NCBI RefSeq assembly: GCF_040954645.1
Contig: NC_092804.1
Location: forward strand, 146,391,108-146,455,107
Length of the DNA stretch: 64,000 nt
Reading direction: 5' to 3'
Source of the DNA: Diabrotica undecimpunctata
Taxonomy: Eukaryota; Arthropoda; Insecta; Coleoptera; Chrysomelidae
In this document: in pieces, positions 1 to 10,888 of the stretch
Numbering within the stretch: position 1 is the first letter of the stretch
How the letters are laid out: every line of letters begins with the position of its first letter
Position numbers and translations under genes: made by a program
The notes under the pieces: model-generated
Told to the model about the DNA's origin: nothing
The model's database searches: none
The model's input: the letters and a program-made list of their open reading frames with translations, nothing else

Positions 1-431
1 TGGCAGTGAAGATGGGTTTGTTCTAGAAGGGCTGTGGGTCTTTCAATAAAACAAAAGTGGGGACTACCATGAAGAGATGGACGGGAAATTTTTCGAAAAT
101 TGGTACAAAAATATACTGCCCCGATTAGAAGACAACTCTAGTGGCTGAAAACAAAAATATAGGGTTTGAGGCCTACATGTTAAAAGTTCAACTGCTGGCT
201 ATCGTTAAGGAACATAAGGGACAATATCATAAATATATCATTGATGAGATGGCAAAAAGCCAAAACAAAATAGTGTTAAGCTCATGTGGGCAGAAGTAAA
301 AAATTATGTAGCAGCCAAAAACACTACTTTTAAATTTGCAGATATGAAAAATATTTTTTATGATGCAATAAATAATATTAGTCCAATTACGTGGCAGAAA
401 TTGAACACGTTCGATTGTCGAGTCAAGCGAT
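1..431 (+). pseudogene. Tc1-like DDE transposase, C-terminal fragment
   Basis: The plus strand translates, across frameshifts and stops, into pieces of a DDE-superfamily endonuclease common in insect genomes. A segment reading GDYHEEMDGKFFEKW lies near 60-105. LLAIVKEH then YIIDEM follow near 190-250. LMWAEVKNYVAAKNTTF and then ISPITWQ lie near 268-400. In intact relatives a proline-rich stretch with the last catalytic acid (around LNPIE) sits between the second and third blocks. Here the sequence jumps straight from VL to LMW, so that residue is deleted. The 5' part lies outside the window. The fragment ends abruptly where the hAT-type coding sequence begins. Role in a live element: cut-and-paste transposition at TA sites. 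This copy is dead. The family call is from motif spacing. Confidence 0.65.
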
Positions 432-1522
432 ATGACTGATACCGCCCAGTTGTGTATTTTCATTCGGATGGTATTTTCTGACATGTTGGCTAAAGAAGAA
501 TTGTTAACAATGCTGCCTCTGAAAGAAAAAACTCGCGGAGAAGATATATACAACGTTTTTATAAATTTTATGAAACAACACGAGATGGAGATTTACAAAC
601 TCGTGTGTATTACAACAGATGGTGCACCATCCATGACTGGCGTTAACAATGGATTTGTTGCATTATGTCAAGCTAACGATGACTTTCTATCGTTTTTTTC
701 ATTTCATTGCATCATTCACCAGAAAGTTTTGTGTTTCAAAATTCTGCATACAGATGTGAGGTGGTTGAGCCATGGAAAATTTTTAGATAGGTTCCAGGAG
801 CAACTTCCCGAAATAATTTATTTTTTAGAAAAACGAGAGGACGACACCCATCTACTTCAAAACGAAAAATGGCTCAGTGATATGGCTTTCCTAACAGATT
901 TAACAAATCATTTGAACCTCCTTAATTTTAAACTACAAGGTAAAAATAAAACAATTATCGATATGATGTGCGCAATACATTCTTTTGTCAACAAATTGAA
1001 ATGATTGATTAAGCAAATTAGCAGAAAGGATTTAAACAACTTTCCATCGTTTAAAAACGGTAGCCGCTTATTTAAATTATGTTTATTACGAGACGGAGCT
1101 GCAAGCACTTCATAGCGAGTTTGAAAGACGCTTCGCTGATTTTTAAAAAATTGACAGATATTGTAACATTCATGTCTAATCGATTTTCTTGTCAAGACGT
1201 GGAAAAAATAGTCACTGAAATATCCGTTACGTTCAATATGGAGATCATTTTCGTCCAAAATGAGGTACTGAAAATAATTTTAGGAACACACCTTAAATCC
1301 AGAGCGACAGATACGAAATTTTGGTCTTTCATATCGTCTGAGAAATATCCGTCTTTAAGACAAGTAGCTCTGCAGCTCACAGCATTCTTTGGATCAACAT
1401 ACTTGTGTGAGTCTGCATTTTCCCAAATGAAGATAGTGAAATCAAAATATCGTAATCGGCTAACTGACGAACATCCCTCTTCACGCTTGCGTTTGGCCCT
1501 CGGTAATTACGTACTATCATAA
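432..1522 (+). pseudogene. hAT-type transposase (ZBED5/FAM200/GTF2IRD2-like), decayed
   Basis: Two long open stretches (432-1004 and 1079-1522) in different frames together resemble a hAT-family transposase. The first opens with DTAQLCIFIRMVF, then carries LVCITTDGAPSMTG and FHCIIHQ, the conserved RNase H-fold blocks. HTDVRWLSHGKFLDRF and WLSDMAFLTDLTNHLN follow. The second ends in the C-terminal dimerisation signature: STYLCESAFSQMKIVKSKYR, then NRLTDEH. Between FHCIIHQ and HTDVRW roughly 35 residues usual for the family are missing, and a frame change near 1005-1078 splits the gene. No terminal inverted repeats are visible. The stop codon at 1520-1522 lies inside a perfect hairpin. Inactive fossil, fairly sure at superfamily level. 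Confidence 0.75.
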
Positions 1523-1560
1523 TATGATAGTACGTAAGTATTTCATATTATGAAATACTT
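1507..1560. repeat. Two tandem perfect hairpins
   Basis: A 14-bp perfect inverted repeat (1507-1520 with 1524-1537, 3-nt loop) runs into a second of 11 bp (1536-1546 with 1550-1560, 3-nt loop). The two share two bases. The first contains the hAT stop codon. They could end transcripts or be palindromic expansions; no function is shown. Confidence 0.8.
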
Positions 1561-1594
1561 TTAGTAAAAACGGTTTTTTTTTTGCTATGCTTTG

Positions 1595-1962
1595 TTTTTA
1601 AACCAGGAGGAGTAAATTAAAGAGACAGATTCACACCCAAGAAAGTCACTAGAAACGTTACCAAATACATCTTCTTTTTTGGTTGATCATATCGACCTTC
1701 GACGGTAATCCAAAAATATTTTGTAGTACGTCGCTAAAGAGTTCTAAAAACAACTGTTTTTTATATAAAAGCAGACTTATAATCTAAAAATTAAAAGAAT
1801 CACCTAGAAAACACAAAAAATCGCCGATATAACTTAATTAACCTATGAAATGCCATTAGTGTCAAAATTTCATAACAGTGGAGTAAACTTGCCTGAGGTT
1901 GGACCAATTACAAACAAACATTGCCGCGCGGTAAATTTGAATTACTCCTCCTGGTTTAAAAA
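1595..1962. repeat. 21-bp perfect inverted repeat flanking 326 bp
   Basis: 1595-1615 and 1942-1962 are exact reverse complements (core AACCAGGAGGAGTAA). The enclosed sequence shows no convincing gene. The layout fits a small non-autonomous inverted-repeat element, but no target-site duplication is clear. An open minus-strand stretch over 1862-2149 overlaps the right arm and was not recognised. The rest of 1563-2203 holds nothing I can name. Confidence 0.6.
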
Positions 1963-2203
1963 GAGGGTATAGCAGTCGATCTCCGGACGCTTGCAGTTTA
2001 TGTGGTAGATCCCATGCAGTATAAGTCTGAGCACCACTGGTGTAAAGAGCCCAAGAAAACAGGAAATTAAAAATATCGATATAATTTTGCGGGTTTTGAT
2101 TCGAACGTATCAATTTCAAACAGTTGTCTCTTTCTTCCTTTAATCGCATACGCTTTCTTAAAAAAAAGACAATTGCAGTTTTCTTTTTCGTACTTCAATT
2201 ACA

Positions 2204-3404
2204 CTAAATTCTAAGTAAGTGTTTGTATGACAGTTTGAAAAGAAATGAATCTCTTTCTTTGAAATCAGACATTTTTATAGATTTGCCAGTCACATCTTTA
2301 GCGTAGTTGTTACCTGTCATACTACTTAAATCTTTTAAGTCAAAGGAATCTGAATGACTTAATTCTTTCACCTGATATGGATTGCCACGTTTCTTGGCTG
2401 CTTGTGTTATTGTAACATATTCCTGCGAAATGATAATTGGACCTCTTTCTAGTGATTTTTTTATTTCCTTCGTAGTTACAGGGTAGGCAGCATCACCTTC
2501 ATTTTTTGTATGGTCGTAGATCAAGAATTTGTGTGTAATAGCTTTTATTTTCAGTGTTTTTACTGCATCTAAGAACATTAAAATAATATAACTATTCTTA
2601 TTTTGCCCGCAACTTGTCAGCGAGCGTGGATTCCATATTGTCATTATCAATTTCGGAAGCTTTCTTCTCTAAATACTTGAATATGCAAGAGCCAATTTCA
2701 TTGGCGCCACGATGTCCTTCACTCTCAAGCAAAAAAAAACATTTTACAGCACCACTACCAACTTCGTAAATGGTTAAATTATAAGAGTTTATTTTGGACT
2801 TATATTAAAATATTGACAAATTTCGTTTAGGGCCAGTATTTCGAATGTTGCCAAGACAAAATTTTCACGAACACATTTCTTATTTTTTTATTCATTAGAT
2901 TCACGACTCCATTTTTTTTGTTCCTGATGCTGTTCGTATTTTTCCTTTATGTCTGATACTTCCGGTGTATTTCTATAAGATTCGCACAAACAAATCTTTT
3001 TGTGGAGAAAAAAATGAACTATTAAATTCATTATTAAAAATGCGCGAGTAGGTACGTCATAAGATTTGTGGCCGTTTGATTTTTTCAGTCTGTTCTTTTA
3101 CATAGTCTCTATGTAAGTCAGTTAAACTTTTACCACCATCTAAGTAATCTCTACAAGTATTGGTACGAAGGTAATAGCTTTTCATACGTCGGGTTGAGTT
3201 GATTTGGTTCCTCACTGATTCTTTGATATCAGGTTTTACTGTGAAAATGATTTGTGTGTTTCCCTCTCTTCTCTGGCTCAAGAACTCCATTTCCTTGTAA
3301 CTGTTCTTATTGATCTGCCGTTGATTCCCAACGTATTCTTAAAAAATGGTTTGCAAACTCTCACTTTTTTCCTCTATATGGAACTAGAACTTCTTTGAAT
3401 GTTC
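2204..3404 (-). pseudogene. DUF7869-like transposon-type protein, C-terminal part
   Basis: Minus-strand pieces match a protein family very common in insect genomes and probably transposon-encoded. From its N-terminal side: KEVLVPYRGKKVRVCKPFF then NTLGINGRSIRTV (about 3400-3300), and YYLRTNTCRDYLDGGKSL then LHRDYV (3057-3290). After a gap comes the C-terminal block at 2204-2650 with TSCGQNKNSYIILMFLDAV, HTKNEGDAAY, KRGNPYQVKEL and a SFLFKLSYK-like end. The SCGQNKNS and HTKNEGD motifs suggest an RNase H-type catalytic core; that is an inference. Several frameshifts show it is dead. The missing N-terminal part continues on the far side of a LINE insertion. Confidence 0.65.
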
Positions 3405-4566
3405 TTGAATTCTCTAACCACAGAGGAATTACTCTTCTAAATGCAGCGCATAAAATATTTTCCACAGTACTATGTCATCGTATGGCACTATATGCGGAAC
3501 GGATAGTAGGAAAATACCAGGCTGGTTTCAGAGATAATAATCGACAATTTATTAGATTGCAACCCTGAAACATATTTTGGAAAAAAACACTGGAATATGG
3601 CATTGATACTTATCACATATTTATAGACTACAAAGCAGCCTACGACTTGGTAAATAGAAGAGAAATGTTCAAAATAATGAAAGAGCTAGGAATACCAAAT
3701 CAGTTGGTAAATTTAACAAAACTAACTCTTGAAAACGTTGAATGTAGAACACGAATTCAGAGAGAAATGTCTGAACCTTTTAAAACAAATAACGGGCTGA
3801 GCCAGGGAGACCCTCTCTCCTGTATACTGTTCAATCTGGCTCTGGAAGAAGTAATACATATGTCACAAATCACAACCACTGGTTCAATATATAATAAATC
3901 AGTGCAAATCCTGACCTATGCTGATCATATCAATATTGTTGAGAGAACGGAACACGCTGTACGAGAGGCGTATGTAGCATTAAAAGAATCAGCTACAAAA
4001 ATGGGTTTAATATTAAACACCAACAAAACTACTACATCAGAGATAAACCGCAGAATTTCCACGGCCAACAGATGCTATTTTGGGCTCAATCTCCTCCTTA
4101 AATCCACAATTATCTCGAGAAATACAAAAATAAAACTCTACAAAACAATAATACGCTCAGTCCTAACATATGGTTCAGAGACCTGGACTGTAACAAAAAA
4201 TAATGAAAACATGTTAAAATGTTTCGAAAGAAAAGTACTAAGGCGAATTTATGGAGTAGTGAATGACAATGGAGTGTGGAGAAGACGATACAACTTCGAA
4301 TTTTATAGAATATACCAGGAACCTGATACCTTAAAACATATTAAGATAGGACGTCTGAGGTGGATAGGGCATGTAATGCGGATGAAACAAAATGACCCAG
4401 CTAAAAAACGCTTCTTGATGGACCCATTGGTCAGAGAAGAAGAGGAAGACCTATAACAAGGTTCCTTGATAACATCGATGAAGACATGAGAAATATGGGG
4501 GAGAGAAATTCTTGAGGAGGCTGGGACCCACGCAGAGTTGTAAAGCCAGAATGATGATGGCGATGG
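3405..4566 (+). pseudogene. LINE reverse transcriptase inserted in the DUF7869-like gene
   Basis: The plus strand encodes a non-LTR reverse transcriptase. It starts in RT fingers (RGITLLNAAHKIFSTV, then KYQAGFR) before a stop. It continues from 3647 with GLSQGDPLSCILFNLALEE, a palm motif reading YADHI, and the post-RT thumb and C-terminus: TYGSETWTVT, ERKVLRRIYG and RLRWIGHVMRM. The catalytic YADD has become YADH, which removes a metal-binding aspartate, so the copy is inactive even apart from its stops. The 3' end is near 4566. Both flanks belong to one minus-strand gene, so this is an insertion. Endonuclease and 5' half are absent (5' truncation is usual for LINEs). Clade not determined. 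Confidence 0.85.
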
Positions 4567-5340
4567 AAGTAGAGCGCGTTATTCATTTTTCTATGATTTT
4601 CTATACGCCTGTACCGATATTTGGGCTGAATATTTTCAATATTAGCAGCAATAAAAGACCGTTTCAGTTCTAAGTTGCCAAGTGTCCAATACTTGTTAAA
4701 AATATTTTTCCTTTCATCTTCTGAAAACTTAGTTGAGCATGAAAGTTGTACATTTTTCTGTGCATGGAGCTAGAATTTCTCTGGCTTTAAATATTTTTGA
4801 CGTCTTGGAAACGAATTGGTATTCTTTTCTCTTATTTCTAAGTCGTTTTGCTGGGTCCTTTTTTCTTGCTTGGATCTTATGTAGTCTCTTCTTACCACGT
4901 TTAGGAAACGATCTCGCAGCCGATGTAATGAGCGAGCAATTGTGTTAAGAACCTGATGATGACTTACCACTTGAAGTCTCAGATAAAAAAAGCTATGATC
5001 GGCTATGGAATCGTCACTCAGGTTTAAATCAGTATCGCTTTCATTTAATACAGATTCTTCATTATCATGAGCAGAAATTTCGGGTACTACATTATTTTTC
5101 ATTTTTTTTTAAGACGCATTTTGTTTCTGTTTTATCGTTAATTTGTTTTATACTGTTGTATATACATATGTTGTAGATCTGGTAGAGACGAAGGTTCAGC
5201 AGTTTCAATAAATATAACAGTTTCGTTCTTTTCCGCTTTAACGTAATTGGGTCTTTCAACTTTGACATTTTCGATAGTAGCCAGGTGTTTCCACCGCATC
5301 GGTATTATTTTCGTCTGTCAACTGCTATTATCTAAAAGAA
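4567..5340 (-). pseudogene. DUF7869-like transposon-type protein, N-terminal part
   Basis: On the minus strand an acidic N-terminal region (5102 downward: DNEESVLNESDTDLNLSDDS) leads into a basic segment. After a frame change comes KFSEDERKNIFNKYWTLGNL, then FIAANIENI near 4720-4640. In this insect family a KF-EER-IF-YW-LG block precedes an R-rich stretch and the VCK-FF block, which is exactly what lies at 3300-3400 beyond the LINE. Upstream, 5180-5300 on the minus strand is also open (VERPNYVKAEKNETVIF). The order N-part, LINE, C-part supports one gene split by an insertion. Confidence 0.6.
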
Positions 5341-7062
5341 GTACGAATTGTCATTTTCTATCACTGCTAAGGCTTTATAAAGAGAATATTTTCATCGGCC
5401 ATTTAGTAGACTGTCAATAGCTTATTTATGAAAGCTTTATACCTAAATTAAAAGAACTATGGGGAAATTATGCGGTAGAAGTTAATGTATTGTTCATATT
5501 TTATTCATATAATAACGTTTCTTTCTTTGTGCACAAAATGGGGACGAGAATATCTATATTATAGTGCTTTATCACTACCACATTAAATATAATAATATTT
5601 TTATGTACGAGACTCCTGTCACAGCTGTAAATTAGATCAGAGCCTAACAGGAAAGAAAAAGTAGCATATTGCAAAATAAACAGAAATAAATGTACTTATA
5701 TGGAACAAGAATAATGTCCTAAACCAAAATATGTTTATTTGCCACTTTCAAATCTCATAGGATACAACAGGAAAAACGTCACAACTCGAAATATGTCGGT
5801 TTTCCTAAGCAGCGGAGTGACCTTACTCATTGGTGATCGAGATGCAACTGCATCATGTCACTGTTCTTGATTCAAATGAGGGGAATAACTGAAAAGCAAA
5901 TAACGAAACTAGTGATATCTCGAGAGCATTATAAACAATCAACTTGTGACAATTTTCCTGATTGAAGATTATTCTATTTGGAATATAATGCGGACATAAA
6001 ATGGAATTTTGCAGAATTTGGAATTGTGTAATTTTTGTGAATTCTATATACATATGGTATTTTTCACGAATTTACGACTATTTTTTATTAGGGATGAAAG
6101 CTTTGACTTAAAACGGTCAAATGAGGTCCGCTGTGATGTAAAAGTGAATACCAAATTCTCCCAATATTTGAAGCACTGTCGAAGACATGCAAAAATACGG
6201 TGTTAACTGATAATGTATTTTACATTAATGTAGAGAAATAGACAATTATTCGTGCATAATATGAATTACTCTGAGTGCGTATTTCCTCCTAATATACCCC
6301 GACACCCTGTATAATTTTATTACAAATCATATTACTTTTCAATATCCGATCTCCGAATCTCACGTCATGCATTATGATAGGTTTTTATTAAATTCTTTCT
6401 TTTGAAAATTTGGTTTACCTACAAGTCGTTAAAATTCCCCAACTTTCTTTTTTAATATACTTCGTAAAACAGTCACTGTTAGAAAGTCTAAAAACTAATG
6501 TTTTGTCTAAGTCAGGAAGTGGTAACGAGAGTCGTGTTCAGGCGTCAAAAAATCAAAAATTCTCCATATTGTTCCGGTTTGGATTTTCCTATAAGTAAAG
6601 ACAATCATAAGTTCTGATGTTTTTATCTACTTGCTGAAATCTCTAACAACATGAATCACGTTTGACGTTTGCCTTCTCGTTTTTGACATATGGTACGCCT
6701 TATTTCAACTAATCTATAGCCCAATACTTGTCAAAACAAGAGATAGGTAGCAGTTTTGTTATCAGCATTAATCACTTTCTTAAATAATTGTCGTGCCATG
6801 AAACGTAAACAAATTTATTTAGCATCTGTGTACTTTGTAAATAGACACTTAGTACACAATTGATAGGATATTTATTATTCATCAGAATGCTCGAAAATTT
6901 TACAAATAATCTCTGGGGGGTACTTAATAATATACGTAAATAATAGACAATTGCTAATAGGTGTTTACAAATAGGTCAAACAATTTTCGTTGTTTACGAA
7001 TTTACAAAAAATCCGCTTCAATCTAATAAGGTTACCTATTAGCGGAACGGTAACAGTTAATT
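5341..7062. other. Gene-poor AT-rich spacer
   Basis: Only short unconvincing open stretches occur (for example 6009-6206 and 6410-6598). A CACCCTGTAT motif near 6302 resembles the ends of mariner-type elements seen elsewhere here. The part just below 7062 is probably the 3' untranslated tail of the I-like LINE. Confidence 0.5.
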
Positions 7063-7282
7063 ACACTTGCTTAGTAAATTAAAGTCTTTTAAAAAGAAAA
7101 GTAGGTTATCTACAGTGTCTTTTAAATTTAAAATGTCTTTAAGATTGTTTGGTACAATAAATGATTAAATATTTAATTCTGTGATGATTAAATTTTTCGC
7201 ACTTTTCTACTAGTCACTAGCACATGTTTTACCGTAAGGGGTGAACTGCACTCATCGCAAATTAGGCGTTCTTCTTTCTTAA
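7063..7282 (-). pseudogene. I-like LINE, extreme C-terminus and 3' end
   Basis: Reading down the minus strand from 7282 gives KKEERLICDECSSPLTVKHV, the Cys/His knuckle found after RNase H in I-like non-LTR retrotransposons. A frameshifted tail with NNLKDILNLKDTVDNLLFF and a stop near 7063 follows. It is the continuation of the LINE at 10889-12320, cut off from it by the TTAA-flanked element at 7283-10888. When the element and one TTAA are set aside, the frame is unbroken across the junction. Confidence 0.8.
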
Positions 7283-10200
7283 ACGGGCTTTACACCAACA
7301 ATAAATTCACGAAGAAATTCATGAATTTATTCATCAATTTCTGTGTCAATAAATTCGTGAATTTCTTGGATGTAAAAGTTTCTTTGACTTCAAATAAATT
7401 TTGACAGTGAAAGTGTCATTATTTCAGTAGTACCAATGGTTTTATTATTGGATGTTATTTATTGTTGTTTGTTTGAATATAGATATTTTGGATTTGGAAA
7501 TGTAATCAGAAAACAATATCGTTTTAAAAAGAAAATAGTGATTAAGATTGTACAAAAAATTATGCTGAATTTGGTAAAGAGTAAGAGCTTGAACAAGAGG
7601 TAAAAATTAGTGGAAATTACATGTAATTAGTGAAAACTGTTGATTTTGGACACAGAAGATAATTTCAAATAACTTTAATAAGGACAACATAGCTAAAGAA
7701 ACAGAAAAAGCGGTAATTTTATTTTTTTTTGTATGATAGAACAAGAAAATCTAGCATTCATTACATACTAAAAATTAACTGCTGTTAGCAGAAATCTTAA
7801 TCAATTCATTGTGACTTCTAGAATGATGAAAGCGTTTATTTAAATACAATACCTTCCTGCACCAAGTCGAAGTAAAGAAGAAAGAAAGGTACAATACTTT
7901 TTATAATCTTTTAACCACTATTCATAATATATTCTCAAGAGATACCTAATAAAAATAAATGGGTATGTTTATTGTTAGAATATTGAGATGTGTACAATTC
8001 TAATCAAAAAGAGAAGTTGTAAAGAAATGAATACTTAAAAACAAATAAAAAATGGAAATAACCAGTAATACTTTATCACTAGTTTGTGAGCTGATTATTT
8101 ACAATTTTAATAATTTGTCTAACATATTACAATTTGCTTTATTGAATAGTAGGACTAAACTAAATATATAAAAATACAATCATTTTTAAATACAATATAA
8201 TTTAAATGGTGAATGAAGAATCATAATAACAGGAATAAAAGATAGTTTTAATATTTGTTATACACAAACAACTATTTTTTTCTAAATAAAAAATCGTATT
8301 TACAGATTTTATTCGTAGGATATGGAATCCTGCATTTTTAAAGAAAGATAGTCAACTTTGGAAGGAAACTATGAATAATAAAGTATAAGAGCAAGAAGAA
8401 TTAATAGGAAAGAATAAAATTAGTAGCAGGCCAAAGTCTTCATGTAGAAAAAGCGGAGAAGAGAACACAACAGAAACATGTCAGAGAAATGGAACTGGCA
8501 GAAGACATGAATTGAAAAGAAATAGATTTATTAGGTTTAAAAATTAGATTATTCAAAGAAAAATTTAATAAAAAATTTATAAAGAAATTATATGTATATT
8601 AATGATCCTTCTGAGGTTTTCCCATAACAAAAATATTTTATAGGGCTCTCAAACATCTTCAACTTAAGTTCAATAATGTCTTTATTTAGCAATTCATCTT
8701 CAAAATTGTCTCCAGTTTGATTTTTCAATTGAATCATTTCAACTGTACAGCCACTTCCATTGACTAAAATGGGAAACTTTCTTCTTCCATACACATTTTG
8801 TTACATATCTGGAATTCATTATACAAAATTTCAGGATGTCCTAGTGAATTGTTTCAGTGGACTTCTGAATGTGAATTTAAAACGTTATCACTAATATAGA
8901 ATAATCCATATCTGGTTCTAAAAAATAGATCAATGGACTCGATGCAAAGTTAATTTAACAATCCTATCAATAATACAGAATTATCCATACCGGTTCCATC
9001 CAATACTGGGTTCAAAAAGAAAATATATCCAGCGAGTATCAGAATTTAAAATTAATCTTTGATTATTTAGAGCATTTATTGTAAATTTTTAGAATTCCAT
9101 GATACATCCTTAATATTATTTGGATAATTAATGATTTATAACTCTTTTATGCAAGTTGCTGTTTTTGAGAATCATGAGTCGAATATGAAAACCTAGCTAC
9201 TATCTCCATACTTTTCATTTTGCAATCTTATAATACTTGGCATTTCAAAGAAAACCATCCTTTCCTGTTTCAGAAATCAATAGCACTCATATCTCTTGAA
9301 AAACGTTGTTTAATCAATTTTTAAACTTTCAAGATGATAAAAACATTTACCTAATGACTAGACCAAGTAAAAGATAGGAGTGAAGAAAAAGGTAGAATTA
9401 TATAATCTTTTATTAACAAATATTTAGGTACTATATACAAGGTGGTCCAGAATTATGTACATTAATTTCTAGAGCTCATAGTACGTCCAAAAATAAGGGT
9501 ACTTCTTTATGTACACTTTTTTATAAAACTGAATAATAAGGGAGATACAACCCTTTAAGGGGGTGAATTGAAATTCTTATTTTTTCAAATATCTTCCAAA
9601 CGGTTTTGAATACGGAGTTCATATTTTGGGAGTGATTATAAGACATTAGGATAATTAATTTCATGTCACCACCTACCACATCCTATATTAATACAGGGTA
9701 GTTTTGGAGGGTAAGTGGGGGTTATTGCGTCACATGTTTTTTAATTTTTACATATTTTAAAAATTATTGTTTCCTTAGACTTTTCTACGCAAAAAAGGTG
9801 CGCTTGTAATATTTCAATAGATATCATCGTTTTCGATTTATTTAAACTCGAAGGTATACATGTATTTTATTGTAATCGTTACATTTCTTAATATTCATCA
9901 AGTATGCTTTGAATTTGACACTTGTGTTAGCAATAATATTACAAATTAATGGAAAACTTAATTAATGCTTAACATTTAATTAATGGCGAAAATAATATTT
10001 CACAACAACTGTTCAAAATGTCCTCCATTTTGTTGAATACATAATCTTATTCTTTTATTTAGCGAACGCATTAATCCATTTAATGTTACTGGATCGTTTT
10101 GTAAATCGGTAAATACTTGTTCAATTTTGTCTCTTAACTCATTTACTGTATTAATTGGAGTGTTATACACTTTTGATTTCAAATAACTCCATACTGTAAA

Positions 10201-10888
10201 GTCCATTGGATTAAGATCACAACTACGAGCAGGCCAATGAATCGGTGCATCCGCACCCCGGCCTATCCACCTATCAGGGAAATGTTCATGTAACCACCTT
10301 CTACAAATTCTTGTGTAATGTGGTGTAGCACCATCATGCATGAAAAACATGTTTCTTCGTATTTGTAATGGAATATTTTCCAAAATATCATGTATATAAT
10401 ATAATATATTCTCAAAGCATTAAATAAATAATATTTGAAAAAAAGATGTAAGAAAGGGAAAAGTAAACAATTTTTTAATAAAACTAGAGTTTTCTGTCTC
10501 GAAATTGTATGTTTTTCCTAAAAAAAATACATAATATTATTTTCTGTCTTTTATTATAGAATATTAAACTTACCTCTTTTCCATAACTATTACTTGACAC
10601 GACTTAAAAATGCAAAGTTCAATTTGGTTCAAATGGTTCAATAATCAAAAGCAAAATAATTATTATCCCTACTTCCCGCCAAATCTACACAGGTTGGTGA
10701 CACTGAATTCACGTCCAATAAATGTGAAAAATAGAACATGTTCTATTTCGTCAATTTCTTCACGAATTTTTTCATGAAGTTATTCACGGCAAAATTGGAT
10801 GTCAAATTGTGCTTTACACACGTCAAATTTGACCTTGAAGCGACTTCATGAAGTTCTTCATGAATTTATTGTTGGTGTAAAGCCCGTA
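7283..10888. mobile_element. 3.6-kb inverted-repeat element with TTAA duplication
   Basis: The ends are inverted repeats: 7283-7309 and 10861-10887 match perfectly over 27 bp (start ACGGGCTTTACACCAACAAT). They continue imperfectly for about 100 bp more as repeated TTCATGAA / TTCACGAA blocks. TTAA stands on both sides (7279-7282 and 10889-10892). TTAA duplication is the mark of piggyBac-type insertion; a 3-bp TTA (PIF/Harbinger style) is also compatible. No full transposase is visible. A short plus-strand segment near 8306-8370 reads FIRRIWNPAFLKKDSQLWKE, faintly like a MADF domain, which would favour Harbinger; weak. The interior is otherwise AT-rich with a mariner-like fossil. Confidence 0.75.
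9437..10390 (-). pseudogene. Mariner-like transposase remnant (C-terminal part)
   Basis: The minus-strand open stretch 10000-10383 encodes the last third of a mariner-type DDE transposase. FMHDGATPHYTRICRRWL carries the second catalytic Asp, and WIGRGADAPIHWPARSCDLN then PMDFTVWSYLKSKVY carries the third. The C-terminus ends GGHFEQLL. Beyond the stop, 9437-9999 is probably the 3' flank, ending with the mariner-like terminus AAGGTGGTCCAGAATTATG at 9439. The N-terminal two thirds are absent. The fragment lies inside the TTAA-flanked element, so it inserted after that element or was carried by it. Confidence 0.75.

Noticed and set aside
1862..2149. 95-residue minus-strand open frame
   Set aside because: No family pattern, and it overlaps an inverted repeat arm.
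8588..8794. 68-residue minus-strand frame inside the TTAA element
   Set aside because: Not recognisable as any transposase part; could be chance.
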